Shown piece after piece: positions 37,057 to 45,619 of a stretch of 64,000 nucleotides of DNA. This DNA comes from Amycolatopsis azurea DSM 43854 (GTDB taxonomy: Bacteria; Actinomycetota; Actinomycetes; Mycobacteriales; Pseudonocardiaceae). Each line of letters begins with the position of its first letter. The stretch's first letter is position 1. The stretch is taken from positions 193-64,192 of the forward strand of contig NZ_MUXN01000004.1 in assembly GCF_001995215.1 (NCBI RefSeq). Direction: 5' to 3'. Made by a program: the position numbers and the translations under genes. The notes under the pieces were generated by a model. It was not told where the DNA came from. It made no database searches and saw only the letters and a list, made by a program, of their open reading frames with translations.

Positions 37057-37557
37057 TCATGCCGCGACCCGGAGCGAGGAAACCCGTCGCGGCGGCTTCA
37101 GCAGGTTGAAACGCGTGCACACCCAGCCCGACGGGGTCCGCTCGAAGCGGGCGGCCAGAGCGAGGCAGCGATCGTTCTGTTCGACCGTCGCGCAGGCCTC
37201 GACGACACCGTCCGCCGGATGGCTCAGGTGGACCGACCTCGGCCGGTAGCCGCCCGGCGGACGACGACGGCCGCTGTCGAGCAGCGCGCTGTGGAGCGCC
37301 GGGTCGAGGATCGGCCGCACCTGGCTCGCCGGGCGGCGCCCGTCACAGGCTTCGAGGATGGTGGTCAGCAGCCTGCCGACCTGGCGCCGGTCCGGCGTGT
37401 CGGGCCGTGGCCGGGGTTCCACCACGATCTCTTCCCCGAACAGCGGCAGGTCCAGCACGAGCTGGTTGTCCGGCGGTGCCACCCGGTGCACCAGCCTGTC
37501 CGCGACCCGGTAAGGCGGTTCACACGGTTTCAGCCGTCTCAGTACGTACGAACGCAT
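37057..37557 (-). CDS. Rv3235 family protein
   Basis: A 166-residue cytoplasmic protein resembling M. tuberculosis Rv3235 (a small actinobacterial family of unknown function). Conserved-looking segments are LLTTILEACDGRRPASQVRP and ALAARFERTPSGWVCTRFNLL. ATG at 37557 begins MRSYVLRRLKPCEPP; longer frames upstream run into the divergent HAD gene. Its position next to secA and a WS/DGAT matches mycobacteria. No function can be given. Confidence 0.8.
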   Translation of the reverse strand: MRSYVLRRLKPCEPPYRVADRLVHRVAPPDNQLVLDLPLFGEEIVVEPRPRPDTPDRRQVGRLLTTILEACDGRRPASQVRPILDPALHSALLDSGRRRPPGGYRPRSVHLSHPADGVVEACATVEQNDRCLALAARFERTPSGWVCTRFNLLKPPRRVSSLRVAA

Positions 37558-37683
37558 CAGGCAGTCCCCCTCCGCGGCCCCTCGGCCGCGCCCAGCAACT
37601 AAGGGGCGTGAGACCGGCGGCGCCGCGACACGAACCGCCCGAGAGGATGAACCGGGCGGTGATCGCTTGTGTACGGTGGGCCG

Positions 37684-38076
37684 GTGCTGAAAGGGCTGGT
37701 CATCGACTACGTCGGGGTGCTGACGGACGACGGCGCGGACGAGCTGTACGCGTTCCTCCAAGCCGCCAGGGCACGCGGCATCAAAACGGCCTTGCTCTCG
37801 AACGCTCCCGGGGCGTCGAAGGAGGCCAAGAGGGCGCTGAACCCGTTCTTCGACGCGCTCGTCTTCTCCGGCGAGGTCGGCGTGGCCAAACCCGAGCGTG
37901 AGGTCTACCTGCTCACCGCGGGCCTGCTGGACCTGCCCGCCGGGCGGTGCGTGTTCGTCGACGACGCCGCGCACAACGTCCGCGCCGCGGTGGCGGCCGG
38001 GATGGCGGGCGTGCACCACACCTCGGTCGAGGAGACGCTGACCGAGCTCAGCGCGCTCTTCCCGCAGCGCCGTTAG
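37684..38076 (+). CDS. Small HAD-superfamily hydrolase-like protein
   Basis: A 130-residue HAD-fold protein. Motif I is DYVGVLTDD (the first Asp is present; the usual second Asp is Gly, as in several HAD-IA members), motif II is LLSNAPG, motif III Lys is in VAKPEREVY, and motif IV is FVDDAAHN. No cap domain, so it is smaller than typical phosphatases. GTG at 37684 is chosen. The 3' end overlaps the convergent TrmH-family gene by 29 nt. Substrate unknown. Confidence 0.85.
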   Translation: MLKGLVIDYVGVLTDDGADELYAFLQAARARGIKTALLSNAPGASKEAKRALNPFFDALVFSGEVGVAKPEREVYLLTAGLLDLPAGRCVFVDDAAHNVRAAVAAGMAGVHHTSVEETLTELSALFPQRR

Positions 38077-38830
38077 CCCGGCGGACCAGCTCGAACGAGA
38101 GCACGGCGGCGGCCGCGGACACGTTGAGCGACTCGACCTCGCCCGGCATCGGGATCGACACCCACTCCGTCACCAGCTCGCCGACCTCGGCGCCGACGCC
38201 GTTCGTCTCCCCGCCCAGCACGAAGGCCGCGCGCTGCGGCAGTTCGACGTCGAACACCGTCGCGCCGGCCGAAGCGCCCAGCGCGTAGATGCCGTATCCG
38301 GCTTCGGTGAGCATTTCGGCGGCCTCACGCGCGCTGCCGCAGCGCAGCACCGGCGCGCGGAACGCGACCCCGGCCGAGGCCTTGACCACCATCGGGTCGA
38401 GGGCGGCGACCCCGCGTCGCGGCACCACGACACCTTCGAGCCCGGCGGCGGTCGCCGTGCGCAGGATCATCCCGACGTTCGCCGGGGTGGTGATGCCGTC
38501 GAGCAGCAACACTCGTGACGGAGGTCTCCCGTCGGACAGGGCGGCCTGAAGCGACCGCATGCGCGGGGCGACGACGTCGGCCAGCACCCCCTGGTCCTGC
38601 TTGCCGTTGCCGGCCAGCACCTTGACACGATGCGCGCTCGCCCGCTGCACCGGCACCCCGGCGGCCTTGGCGGCGCGCTGGATCTCGGCGGCGTTCGGCC
38701 CCCGCACGGTGTCGGCGAGAATCACCTTGTCCACCTCGAGCGCCGCGTCGTCCAATGCCTCGAGCACCGGTTTCCGGCCGTACACCGTCAGGAACCGGTC
38801 CTTCGGCGAGATCACCGACTCATCACCCAC
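38048..38830 (-). CDS. TrmH/SpoU family RNA 2'-O-methyltransferase
   Basis: About 260 residues. An N-terminal substrate-binding domain (YGRKPVLEALDDAALEVDKV) precedes the knotted SPOUT methyltransferase domain: motif 1 LLLDGITTPANVGMILRTA, motif 2 FVLGGETNGVGAEV, and motif 3 VSIPMPGEVESLNVSAAAAV. It uses SAM to methylate rRNA or tRNA ribose; the site is unknown. GTG at 38830 is chosen because ATG at 38866 would overlap the divergent acyltransferase start. Confidence 0.88.
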   Translation of the reverse strand: MGDESVISPKDRFLTVYGRKPVLEALDDAALEVDKVILADTVRGPNAAEIQRAAKAAGVPVQRASAHRVKVLAGNGKQDQGVLADVVAPRMRSLQAALSDGRPPSRVLLLDGITTPANVGMILRTATAAGLEGVVVPRRGVAALDPMVVKASAGVAFRAPVLRCGSAREAAEMLTEAGYGIYALGASAGATVFDVELPQRAAFVLGGETNGVGAEVGELVTEWVSIPMPGEVESLNVSAAAAVLSFELVRRANGAAGRAR

Positions 38831-38864
38831 ACCGGCGAGTGTCCCACTATGTAAGGATCGGCCC

Positions 38865-40271
38865 ATGCCCGACCGCCTCTCGGCGCTGGACGCCTCGTTC
38901 CTGTACGTGGAAGACCACTCGACCCCGATGCACGTCGGCGGGGTGGCGATCTTCGAACGGCCGCGCGACGGCTTCACCCACGAACAGCTGCTGGACCTGA
39001 TCGGGCAGCGACTGGCGTTCCTGCCGCGCTACCGGCAGCGCGTGCTGGAGGTGCCGGGACATCTCGCCAGGCCGGTGTGGGTCGACGACGTCGATTTCGA
39101 CCTCAACTACCACGTCCGCCGGTCCGCGCTGCCGCAGCCGGGCTCGGACGGCCAGCTGTTCGATCTCGTGGCCCGGCTGATGTCGAGGCGGCTCGACCCG
39201 GGACGGCCGCTCTGGGAGGCGTACTTCGTCGAAGGGCTCGCGGGGGACCGGGTCGCGCTGGTCACCAAGACGCATCAGTCCGTTGTGGACGGGGTCGGCA
39301 CCATCGAACTCGGGCAGCTGATCCTCGAGACCGCCCCGCAGGAACCGGAACCGTTCGACGACAACTGGCACCCGCGCCGGGAGCCGAGCCGCACCCAGCT
39401 GATGCTCGACGCCGTCGCCGAGACCGTGCAGCGCCCGACGGAGCTGGTCGAGAACGTCCGGTCCATCGCCCACGACGCCACCGCGATGGCGGGCAAGGTC
39501 ACCGAAACGGTCGGCGACGTCGCGTCGGCGCTGAAGACCATGGTGAAGCCCGCGCCGTCCGGGCCGCTCAACGTCCGCACCTCCGGCGGCCGCATGTTCG
39601 CCGTGGTCCGCACGCGGCTGGAGGACTTCCGCAAGGTCCGCGCCGAGCACGGTGGCACGGTCAACGACGTCGTGCTGGCGGCGATCACCGGCGCGCTGCG
39701 GGAATGGCTGCTCTCCCGGGGCTCGGCCCTGACCGCGACCACCACCGTGCGCGCGCTGGTGCCGATGGCCGTCCGCGACGCCGAGACGGCCGAGTTCTCG
39801 ACGCCGGCGCTGGTCGGGAACCAGGTCGACGCCTACCTGGTCGATCTGCCGGTCGGGGAGCCGAACGCGGTGCTGCGGCTGCAGCACATCGGCCACGCGA
39901 TGGCGGACCACCTCGACTCCGGCCGTTCGGTCGCCGCGCGCGGGCTGCTGACTGTCGGCGGCTTCGCGCCGGCGACCCTGCATTCGCTGGGCGCGCGGGC
40001 GGCCGGGTCGATGTCGGGGCGCATCTTCAACGTGCTGATCACGAACTCGCCGGGCCCGCAGGTGCCGCTCTACGCGGGACAGGCGAAGATGGTGGAGATG
40101 TTCCCGGTCATGCCGCTGGTGCGCAATCAGGCGCTGGCGATCGGGGTCACCTCGTATCACGGCGGTGTCTACTTCGGACTGAACGGCGACCGCAAGGCCG
40201 TGTCCGATGTGGACCTGCTCGCCGGGATGATCGAGGAATCGTTGGAAGAACTGAAGGGTGCGCACTGGTGA
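38865..40271 (+). CDS. WS/DGAT family acyltransferase with altered active-site motif
   Basis: A 468-residue member of the wax ester synthase/diacylglycerol acyltransferase family (compare Rv3233c and Rv3234c in the same genomic position). N-terminal LSALDASFLYVEDHSTPMHV and C-terminal FNVLITNSPGPQVPLYAG are typical. The usual catalytic HHxxxDG is here HQSVVDG (residues 137-143): the second, catalytic His is Gln. Either the activity differs or is lost, or another residue substitutes. GTGA overlap couples it to the next gene. Confidence 0.88.
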   Translation: MPDRLSALDASFLYVEDHSTPMHVGGVAIFERPRDGFTHEQLLDLIGQRLAFLPRYRQRVLEVPGHLARPVWVDDVDFDLNYHVRRSALPQPGSDGQLFDLVARLMSRRLDPGRPLWEAYFVEGLAGDRVALVTKTHQSVVDGVGTIELGQLILETAPQEPEPFDDNWHPRREPSRTQLMLDAVAETVQRPTELVENVRSIAHDATAMAGKVTETVGDVASALKTMVKPAPSGPLNVRTSGGRMFAVVRTRLEDFRKVRAEHGGTVNDVVLAAITGALREWLLSRGSALTATTTVRALVPMAVRDAETAEFSTPALVGNQVDAYLVDLPVGEPNAVLRLQHIGHAMADHLDSGRSVAARGLLTVGGFAPATLHSLGARAAGSMSGRIFNVLITNSPGPQVPLYAGQAKMVEMFPVMPLVRNQALAIGVTSYHGGVYFGLNGDRKAVSDVDLLAGMIEESLEELKGAHW

Positions 40272-40759
40272 GGGTTTATCTGCCCGCGACGATCGCGATG
40301 CTCCGTGATCTCGAAACCGCCGGGGAGTTCCGGGCACGCAGCGGCACGGGGTTCGCGCTGACCCCGGCGCTGCGGGAGTCCTACGCCAGCGGATCCGACG
40401 AGGAACTCGAGTACGCCGCGCTGCTCGACGCCGCCAGGGCGTCGCTCCGGCTGATCGCGGCCGAGGAGAAGCCCGAACCGCGGCGGGTGGTGATCTCGGC
40501 CGACATCGACGAGGTCACGCTGCGCCCGGATCTCGACGCCGCCGTCGTCCGGCTGTCCGGGCCGGTGAAGGCCGCCGACGTCGCCGCGATCCACGTCGAC
40601 GCCGCCGAGGCCGCCGAGTCGGTCCAGGCCGCCGCCGCGGTGATCGACCAGGCCGACCTCGGCGACCCGGACGCGGAATTCACCCTCGGCGACGCCGAAG
40701 ACCACGAACTCGCCTGGTACGCGCCCCAGGAGCTCCCTTTCCTGCTGGAACTCCTGTAA
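40268..40759 (+). CDS. DUF6912-like protein
   Basis: A 163-residue protein beginning MRVYLPATIAMLRDL and ending LAWYAPQELPFLLELL, with acidic Ala-rich helices between. It resembles a small actinobacterial family near Rv3231c (I believe DUF6912, from memory). GTG start overlaps the acyltransferase stop, so the two are co-translated. The function is unknown; it has no signal peptide or membrane helix. Confidence 0.72.
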   Translation: MRVYLPATIAMLRDLETAGEFRARSGTGFALTPALRESYASGSDEELEYAALLDAARASLRLIAAEEKPEPRRVVISADIDEVTLRPDLDAAVVRLSGPVKAADVAAIHVDAAEAAESVQAAAAVIDQADLGDPDAEFTLGDAEDHELAWYAPQELPFLLELL

Positions 40760-40809
40760 CCCCGCGCATTTATTGAGCAGCAAGGCAAAGGTGTCCTGTC
40801 GGGTGGCAA

Positions 40810-40864
40810 GTCCGTGAAGGCCTCCTTGAGGGACTCTGGGTCCCTCAAGGAGGCCTTCACGGAC
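40810..40864. repeat. Interspersed palindrome, family C copy 2
   Basis: Twenty-five-bp perfect arms starting GTCCGTGAAGGCC with loop TCTGG, 51 nt after the DUF6912-like gene. This is first in a 330-nt block of four different palindromes before the convergent epimerase gene. Confidence 0.9.
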
Positions 40865-40887
40865 CGGTGTTCGGTGGCGATCAGCGT

Positions 40888-40936
40888 GGTGAAGGGGACT
40901 TTCCTCTCATCGCACGAGCGGAAAGTCCCCTTCACC
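40888..40936. repeat. Palindrome, GTGAAGGGGACTTTCC type
   Basis: Seventeen-bp perfect arms GGTGAAGGGGACTTTCC around a 15-nt loop. Only one copy seen in this window, but the outer GGTGAAGG is shared with other families. Confidence 0.8.
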
Positions 40937-40976
40937 CCGGGTCATCCGTCCTCGTGGGGCGACGGGTCCCCGAAGC

Positions 40977-41029
40977 GTTGCGAAAGCCACTTTCGCAACC
41001 TTCAACGTTGCGGAAGTGGCTTTCGCAAC
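40977..41029. repeat. Interspersed palindrome, family E copy 1
   Basis: Each arm is itself a hairpin (GCGAAAG-CCA-CTTTCGC), so the element can fold as two small hairpins or one long stem around CTTCAAC. Two more copies are at 61168 and 61361. Confidence 0.88.
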
Positions 41030-41090
41030 ACCCGAGGTCGGCAGGCGGGCGAGCGAACGAACACGCCGCATTTGCCTTACCCCTCAATAG

Positions 41091-41136
41091 TCCTCTGAAT
41101 GCGGTCCTTGCGCGTGCAACTACCGCATCCAGAGGA
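41091..41136. repeat. Interspersed palindrome, family A copy 2
   Basis: TCCTCTGAATGCGGT and its near-complement flank TTGC-GCGT-GCAA. It ends 8 nt before the stop codon of the convergent epimerase gene. Confidence 0.85.
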
Positions 41137-41143
41137 CGAAACG

Positions 41144-42028
41144 CTAGAACCACGAGGGGCCGGGGGCGGGGCGTTCGGGTCGCCAGCCGGTCGCCTCGGT
41201 GAGCCGGGTCGAAACGACGCGCTGCGAACGCGCCAGCACCGACATCAACCCCACCCGGCTCGCCAGCCATTTCGGCAGCGCCCGCGGCCGCCGGACACCG
41301 GCCGCGGCCGCCATCGCCTCGCCGAGTTCTTGTTTCCGCACCGGATCCGCGGCCAGGTTGTAGACGCCGCTCGGTGCCCGCAATGCCGCGATCGCGCCGG
41401 CCGCCGCGTCGTCCGGGTGGATCGCCGCGGTCCAGTCGGTCCGGCGGCCGATGATCAGCGGCGAACCGCGCCGGGCGGCCGCCAGCATCATCGTGGTCAT
41501 CGGGTCGTCGGAGACCAGCAGCCCGATGCGCAGCCGGATCGCCGTGCGTCCCTCGTCCGCCAGTTCCGCGATGTTGGCGTGCGCCACCGTCGAAGACGCG
41601 ATGTGACCGCTCGCCGCGAGAGGCGCGTCCTCGTCCAGTTCCGCGTCGCCGCCGTCGGCGTAGACGAACGAAATCCCTTCCTGCACCACGATTCCCAGCT
41701 CGCCGACCCGGCGCGCGGCGGCCGCGAGCGTCCGGCTGCCGTCGATCCGCAGGCGGTCGTTCTCCGCCCAGCCGGACGCCTTCATCGCGTGGCGCGCGTC
41801 CGGGATCCGGGTCGCGACGTTCACCACCGCGTCGTGCCCGTTCAGCGCCCCGGCCAGGGAATCGACGTCGAACAGCGAACCCGTCACCGGTTTCGCGCCG
41901 GCCGCGCGCACGGCCGCGACGCGGTCCTCGCCGCGGGCGAGCCCGCTCACCTCGTGGCCCTCGGCCAGCAGCCGCCGTACCAGCGGTCGCCCCAGCACCC
42001 CGGTCGCCCCGATCACCATCACGCGCAT
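41144..42028 (-). CDS. NAD(P)-dependent epimerase/dehydratase family protein
   Basis: A 294-residue extended short-chain dehydrogenase-like protein. The N-terminal nucleotide-binding motif is VIGATGVLGRPLVRRLL; HDAVVNVATRIPD and an FVYADGGDAELDE segment follow. The canonical YxxxK pair is not obvious, so it may be an atypical SDR acting as an NAD(P)H-binding reductase or a regulatory NmrA-like protein. It sits upstream of the lipoprotein array with a 61-nt gap on the same strand. Substrate unknown. Confidence 0.82.
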   Translation of the reverse strand: MRVMVIGATGVLGRPLVRRLLAEGHEVSGLARGEDRVAAVRAAGAKPVTGSLFDVDSLAGALNGHDAVVNVATRIPDARHAMKASGWAENDRLRIDGSRTLAAAARRVGELGIVVQEGISFVYADGGDAELDEDAPLAASGHIASSTVAHANIAELADEGRTAIRLRIGLLVSDDPMTTMMLAAARRGSPLIIGRRTDWTAAIHPDDAAAGAIAALRAPSGVYNLAADPVRKQELGEAMAAAAGVRRPRALPKWLASRVGLMSVLARSQRVVSTRLTEATGWRPERPAPGPSWF

Positions 42029-42089
42029 GTCCGCTCCTCCTGTCCGCCTTCACGACCTGGACGAGGCGGGCGCGGAGAACGTGACAGGG

Positions 42090-42887
42090 TCAGCCCGCCG
42101 GGATCTCCCCGATCTCTTCCGGCGGCGGAGCCTGGATGTCTGCCTGCGTGCCCCAGTCGCTGTAGCGCGTGACGATCCGCGCCATCGCGCTGTCCGGAAC
42201 ACCCGACGCGGCGAGGACGGGGGCGAGGTCGAGCACGATCTGCACCGGCTGGTGCGCGTCGTCGAGCCAGACCTCCATCGGGATCTTCCCGAGCTTGCCG
42301 TGCAGCTCCCCGACGGCCTCCGCCGACAACCCGGCGGGCAGGTCGCCGCCCAGCGCGGCCATGTCGACGTCCAGCCGGTAGCGCTCGGTGGAGACGCCGT
42401 CGAGTTCGGCGCGCCCGGACTCGGTGAGCGTGCCGGCCCGCCGGACCTGGTCGAGCGCCCGCCCGGGGTCGTTCTGCTTCGCCAGCTGGTCGATGCTGCC
42501 GCCGGCGACCTGCGAGAACGGGTCCGCGCCATCGGGAGAGACCTTGACCCACGGTTTTCCGCCGGGGACGTCCTCGCGGGCGCTTTCGGGGACCTTGACG
42601 AAGACGATCTTGTCGACCAGCCGGAGTTCGAGCGGCTCGCCGAGGAAGTCCGTGGTCATGGCCAGCGCGGTGCCCGTCCGCGCGACCCGGGCCTGCCCCT
42701 GGCTCTTCGAACGCATCGTGCCCGCCGTGACGTCGGTGGCGAACTTCGCGGCCTTGCCGTCCGTGGCGGACGCGGCCCCGTCGGCGAGCGCGCGGGCGTC
42801 GGCGAACGAGACGGTCGTTTCGCCGTCACACGCGCCGAGCATCGCCCCGAGCACGAGCACGACGGCGGACAGGGCCGTTCTCCGCAT
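42090..42887 (-). CDS. Lipoprotein, paralog 4 of a tandem array (LppX/LprG-like fold suspected)
   Basis: A 265-residue lipoprotein. Signal peptide with lipobox LGAC (Cys about residue 20). It shares with the next three genes the core pattern DP...LDQVRRAGTL, a PMEVWLDDAHQPVQ strand and the ending RYSDWGTQADIQAPPPEEIGE. Size and layout resemble LolA/LppX/LprG-like lipid-binding lipoproteins, but a fold search would be needed. It is the most diverged copy: it lacks the KSSK motif. Location: outer face of the plasma membrane. Confidence 0.8.
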   Translation of the reverse strand: MRRTALSAVVLVLGAMLGACDGETTVSFADARALADGAASATDGKAAKFATDVTAGTMRSKSQGQARVARTGTALAMTTDFLGEPLELRLVDKIVFVKVPESAREDVPGGKPWVKVSPDGADPFSQVAGGSIDQLAKQNDPGRALDQVRRAGTLTESGRAELDGVSTERYRLDVDMAALGGDLPAGLSAEAVGELHGKLGKIPMEVWLDDAHQPVQIVLDLAPVLAASGVPDSAMARIVTRYSDWGTQADIQAPPPEEIGEIPAG

Positions 42888-42958
42888 GAGCACCTGCTTT
42901 CCAAGGCGGCACTCAAGCGAAACACAGCCGGGGACCTCGCCCCGATCGGGGGAACGGC

Positions 42959-43630
42959 TCAGCGGCTGTCGCCGATGGCCTCGGGCGGCGGCGCGATGAT
43001 CACCACGTCCGAGGCCCAGCTGTCGTACTTGACCGTGACCTTGTCCATGCTGACCTGCACCGGACGCTGGTCGCCGTCCAGCCACACCTCGGCCGGGGCG
43101 CCGCCGAGATCGAGGACGTAGTGCGTGGTGGCCGTCCCGTTCAGATCGGTCCGCTCGGACTTGGTGACCTTGCCGGACTTCGAGATCCGCTCGATCGTGC
43201 GCGTCGGGTCCAGCTTCTCGACGACGTCCGTCATGAGCGCGCCGTTGGCCGCGGAGAGCGCGTCCTTGCCGTCCGCGGTGATCTTGACCCATTCCTTGTC
43301 GGTCTTGAGCTCCCGCACCTGCGCGTCGGACAGGTGGTAGTAGAGGACGCCGTCGGCGTAGATCAGATCCCGTTTCTCGCCCGCGATCTCGGCGACCATG
43401 GAGAACTTGCTGTTCGCGCCCTCGTAGAGCCCGGAGCTGGTCACCACGACCTTGCGGCCGTCCTCGGCGGTGGTCTCCAGCGCGATCTTGGACGACCGGG
43501 CCTTCTGCGTGCCCGCGCCGGCGGCCGAGGCCAGCTGCGCCGCGTCGGCGGCCGCCGGTTTCTCCTCGCCGGAACAGCCTCCCAGCAGCAGGAGAGCGGT
43601 ACAGACGACGGCGAATCCGGTGGCACGCAT
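42959..43630 (-). CDS. Lipoprotein, paralog 3 of a tandem array
   Basis: A 223-residue lipoprotein with lipobox LGGC (Cys19). The shortest of the four: it lacks the helical insert between the HYVLDL strand and AEVWLDGDQRPVQ. It shares TQKARSSK near the N-terminus, LKTDKEWVKI, the DPTRTIERISKSGKVTKSE block and VKYDSWASDVVIIAPPPEAIGD. ATG at 43630 has GAGGAG 4 nt upstream. Separated from paralog 4 by 71 nt. Confidence 0.82.
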   Translation of the reverse strand: MRATGFAVVCTALLLLGGCSGEEKPAAADAAQLASAAGAGTQKARSSKIALETTAEDGRKVVVTSSGLYEGANSKFSMVAEIAGEKRDLIYADGVLYYHLSDAQVRELKTDKEWVKITADGKDALSAANGALMTDVVEKLDPTRTIERISKSGKVTKSERTDLNGTATTHYVLDLGGAPAEVWLDGDQRPVQVSMDKVTVKYDSWASDVVIIAPPPEAIGDSR

Positions 43631-43707
43631 AGGACTCCTCGGGTGAATGGTCTGTACCACTACCGTAGCGCCTATCGCGTGAATTTCCACCGTCCGATGG
43701 TCCGGAA

Positions 43708-43777
43708 GCGCGTGAAGGCCCCCTTCCCTCGGCTGGTCATTCGAAACCGTGGCAGAGGGAAGGGGGCCTTCACGCGC
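43708..43777. repeat. Interspersed palindrome, family G copy 3
   Basis: Twenty-three-bp perfect arms starting GCGCGTGAAGGCCCCCTTCC around a 24-nt centre. It splits the lipoprotein array between paralogs 2 and 3, so it may separate two transcription units. Confidence 0.88.
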
Positions 43778-43786
43778 GAAAGGAGC

Positions 43787-44659
43787 TTAGATCCCCTGCT
43801 TCGTCAATTCGGCGTAGTCGGCCACCTCGGCGGCGGGGGGCGCGGTGACGTTCACCGGCGTGCCCCAGTCGCTGTAGGTGTACGTCGCCCTGGCCTCGCC
43901 GGTCTGGCGTCCTCCCGCCGATTTCATGAACGAGGTCATGTCCATGGTCATCTTGAGCGGAAGCTGCTCGGCGTTGAACCACAGTTCGGCCGGGATCAGC
44001 AGGTTCTTGCCTTCGAGCCGCTTCTCGATCTTCGCGCGCTCTTCGGCGGGAGCCTGGTCGCCGAGGAACAGGTCGAACTGCTTCTTGGCGTCGAATTCGA
44101 CGAAATAGTGGTTCACCGGGACGCCGTCCAGCTGGGTCTGCTCCGACCGGATGATCCGACCGGTCTTTTCGACCAGCTCCAGCTGCTTCATCGGGTCGCC
44201 CATCTCGAACGACTTCTGCATCGCCTTCCCCACGGCCTTCGCCTGGGGGTCCTCGCTGTTCAGGTCGATCTTCCCCCAGTTCTTGTCGGTCTTGAGCTCG
44301 GTCTTCTGATCCGGGGGGAGCTTGATGAACAGGGTCTGGTCGACCAGGCGCAGGGTGACCGCTTCGCCCGCCGTGGTCATGTTCACGTCGATCTTCGAGG
44401 CAGGGCCGTCGTAGAGCGCCATCACGGTGCCGGTGACCTTCTCGGCGCCGAGCATGCTGTCGATGGTCGTCTTGGAGGACTTGCTCTTCCGCGTCCCCTG
44501 CTTCGCGGCCTCGACGAGGCCGAGCGCGTCGGTGAACGGGGTCGCCAGCGCGAGCTCGCCACCCTTGTTCTCGACCGGGTCGGCCGGGCGGGTGCCGCAG
44601 CCCGTGACCACGAGGGTCAGGGCCGCGGCCACCGCGGTGAGCTTGAAGGCCGTGCGCAC
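43787..44659 (-). CDS. Lipoprotein, paralog 2 of a tandem array
   Basis: A 290-residue lipoprotein with lipobox VVTGC (Cys21). It shares TRKSKSSKTTID, LKTDKNWGKI, LELVEKTGRIIRSEQTQLDG, NHYFVEFD, AELWFNAEQLPLKM and YSDWGTPVNVTAPPA with paralog 1. GTG start immediately follows the stop codon of paralog 1 (TAA then GTG on the minus strand), so these two are co-translated. A palindrome follows 10 nt after its stop codon. Confidence 0.83.
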   Translation of the reverse strand: MRTAFKLTAVAAALTLVVTGCGTRPADPVENKGGELALATPFTDALGLVEAAKQGTRKSKSSKTTIDSMLGAEKVTGTVMALYDGPASKIDVNMTTAGEAVTLRLVDQTLFIKLPPDQKTELKTDKNWGKIDLNSEDPQAKAVGKAMQKSFEMGDPMKQLELVEKTGRIIRSEQTQLDGVPVNHYFVEFDAKKQFDLFLGDQAPAEERAKIEKRLEGKNLLIPAELWFNAEQLPLKMTMDMTSFMKSAGGRQTGEARATYTYSDWGTPVNVTAPPAAEVADYAELTKQGI

Positions 44660-45559
44660 TTACCGGCCGCCGGCCTGGTTCTTGATCATCTCCGCCATGT
44701 CGCCGACCTGGTCGGCGGGCGGGGCGGTGATGGTCACCGGGGCACCCCAGTCGGTGTACTTGACCGTGGTCTTGGCGACACCGTCACCGGGGGCGCCCAT
44801 GGCCTTCACGAACGCGGTCGTGTCCGAGACGACCTGCACCGGCAGCTGGTCGGCGTTGAGCCACAGCTCGGTGGTGATCATGACGTTCTTGCCCGCGAGC
44901 TTCGCCTTGAGCTGATTGACGCTCTCGGCGGGCAGCGGGATGCCGATGTCGCCCATGATGAGCGCGATGGCCTTCTCGGCTTCGACCTCGATGACGTAGT
45001 GGTTGGTCTGCGCGCCGTTCAGCTCGACCTGGTCCGACTTCGTGATCTTCCCGGCCTGCGAGACCTGCTCGAGGATGCGCGACGGGTCGCTGTCCTTGAT
45101 GGCCTTCGACATCAGCTTGCCGAGCAGCTGCGAGAACGGATCCTGGCCGTCGGCCGAGATCTTCACGTACGTCTTGTCGGTCTTCAGCTCGGCCTTGTCG
45201 GCCTCGTCGAGCTTGACGAACAGCGCGCTGTCGACGAAGAGCATGTCGATCTTCTTGCCGTCGCTGTCCATGGACATCGAGAACTTGGTGTTCTGGCCGT
45301 CGTACTGGCCCTGGCCGGACGCCGTGTTCTTCTCGGTGCCCGCGACGGTCTCCATCGTGACCTTCGACGACTTGGCCTTCTTGGTGCTCTCGCGGCTCAG
45401 GGCCGCGAGCTGGATCGCGTCGCCGAGCGGCGACGAAAGCGAGCTCTTCGCTTCGGAAGGAGCGGGAGCAGCCGCGCCGGACTGCTTCTCGCCGCCGCAA
45501 GCGGACAGCGCCAGGACGGCGGCCGTGGTGACGGCGGCGAGCATGGTTACGCGCTTCAA
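44660..45559 (-). CDS. Lipoprotein, paralog 1 of a tandem array
   Basis: A 299-residue lipoprotein with lipobox LSAC (Cys21). It carries the fullest set of array motifs: TKKAKSSKVTMET, LKTDKTYVKISADGQDPFSQ, LEQVSQAGKITKSDQVELNG, NHYVIEVE, TELWLNADQLPVQV and YTDWGAPVTITAPPADQVGD. Such proteins may carry lipids or hydrophobic ligands across the cell wall, as inferred from resemblance to LprG/LppX. It is promoter-proximal in the array; the rsgA gene lies upstream. Confidence 0.83.
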   Translation of the reverse strand: MKRVTMLAAVTTAAVLALSACGGEKQSGAAAPAPSEAKSSLSSPLGDAIQLAALSRESTKKAKSSKVTMETVAGTEKNTASGQGQYDGQNTKFSMSMDSDGKKIDMLFVDSALFVKLDEADKAELKTDKTYVKISADGQDPFSQLLGKLMSKAIKDSDPSRILEQVSQAGKITKSDQVELNGAQTNHYVIEVEAEKAIALIMGDIGIPLPAESVNQLKAKLAGKNVMITTELWLNADQLPVQVVSDTTAFVKAMGAPGDGVAKTTVKYTDWGAPVTITAPPADQVGDMAEMIKNQAGGR

Positions 45560-45619
45560 GGGGACCCCTCAGAAAAGTTGATCTAATCCGAACGGGTTAT
45601 CGCGCGAAGCCGGATTTAG

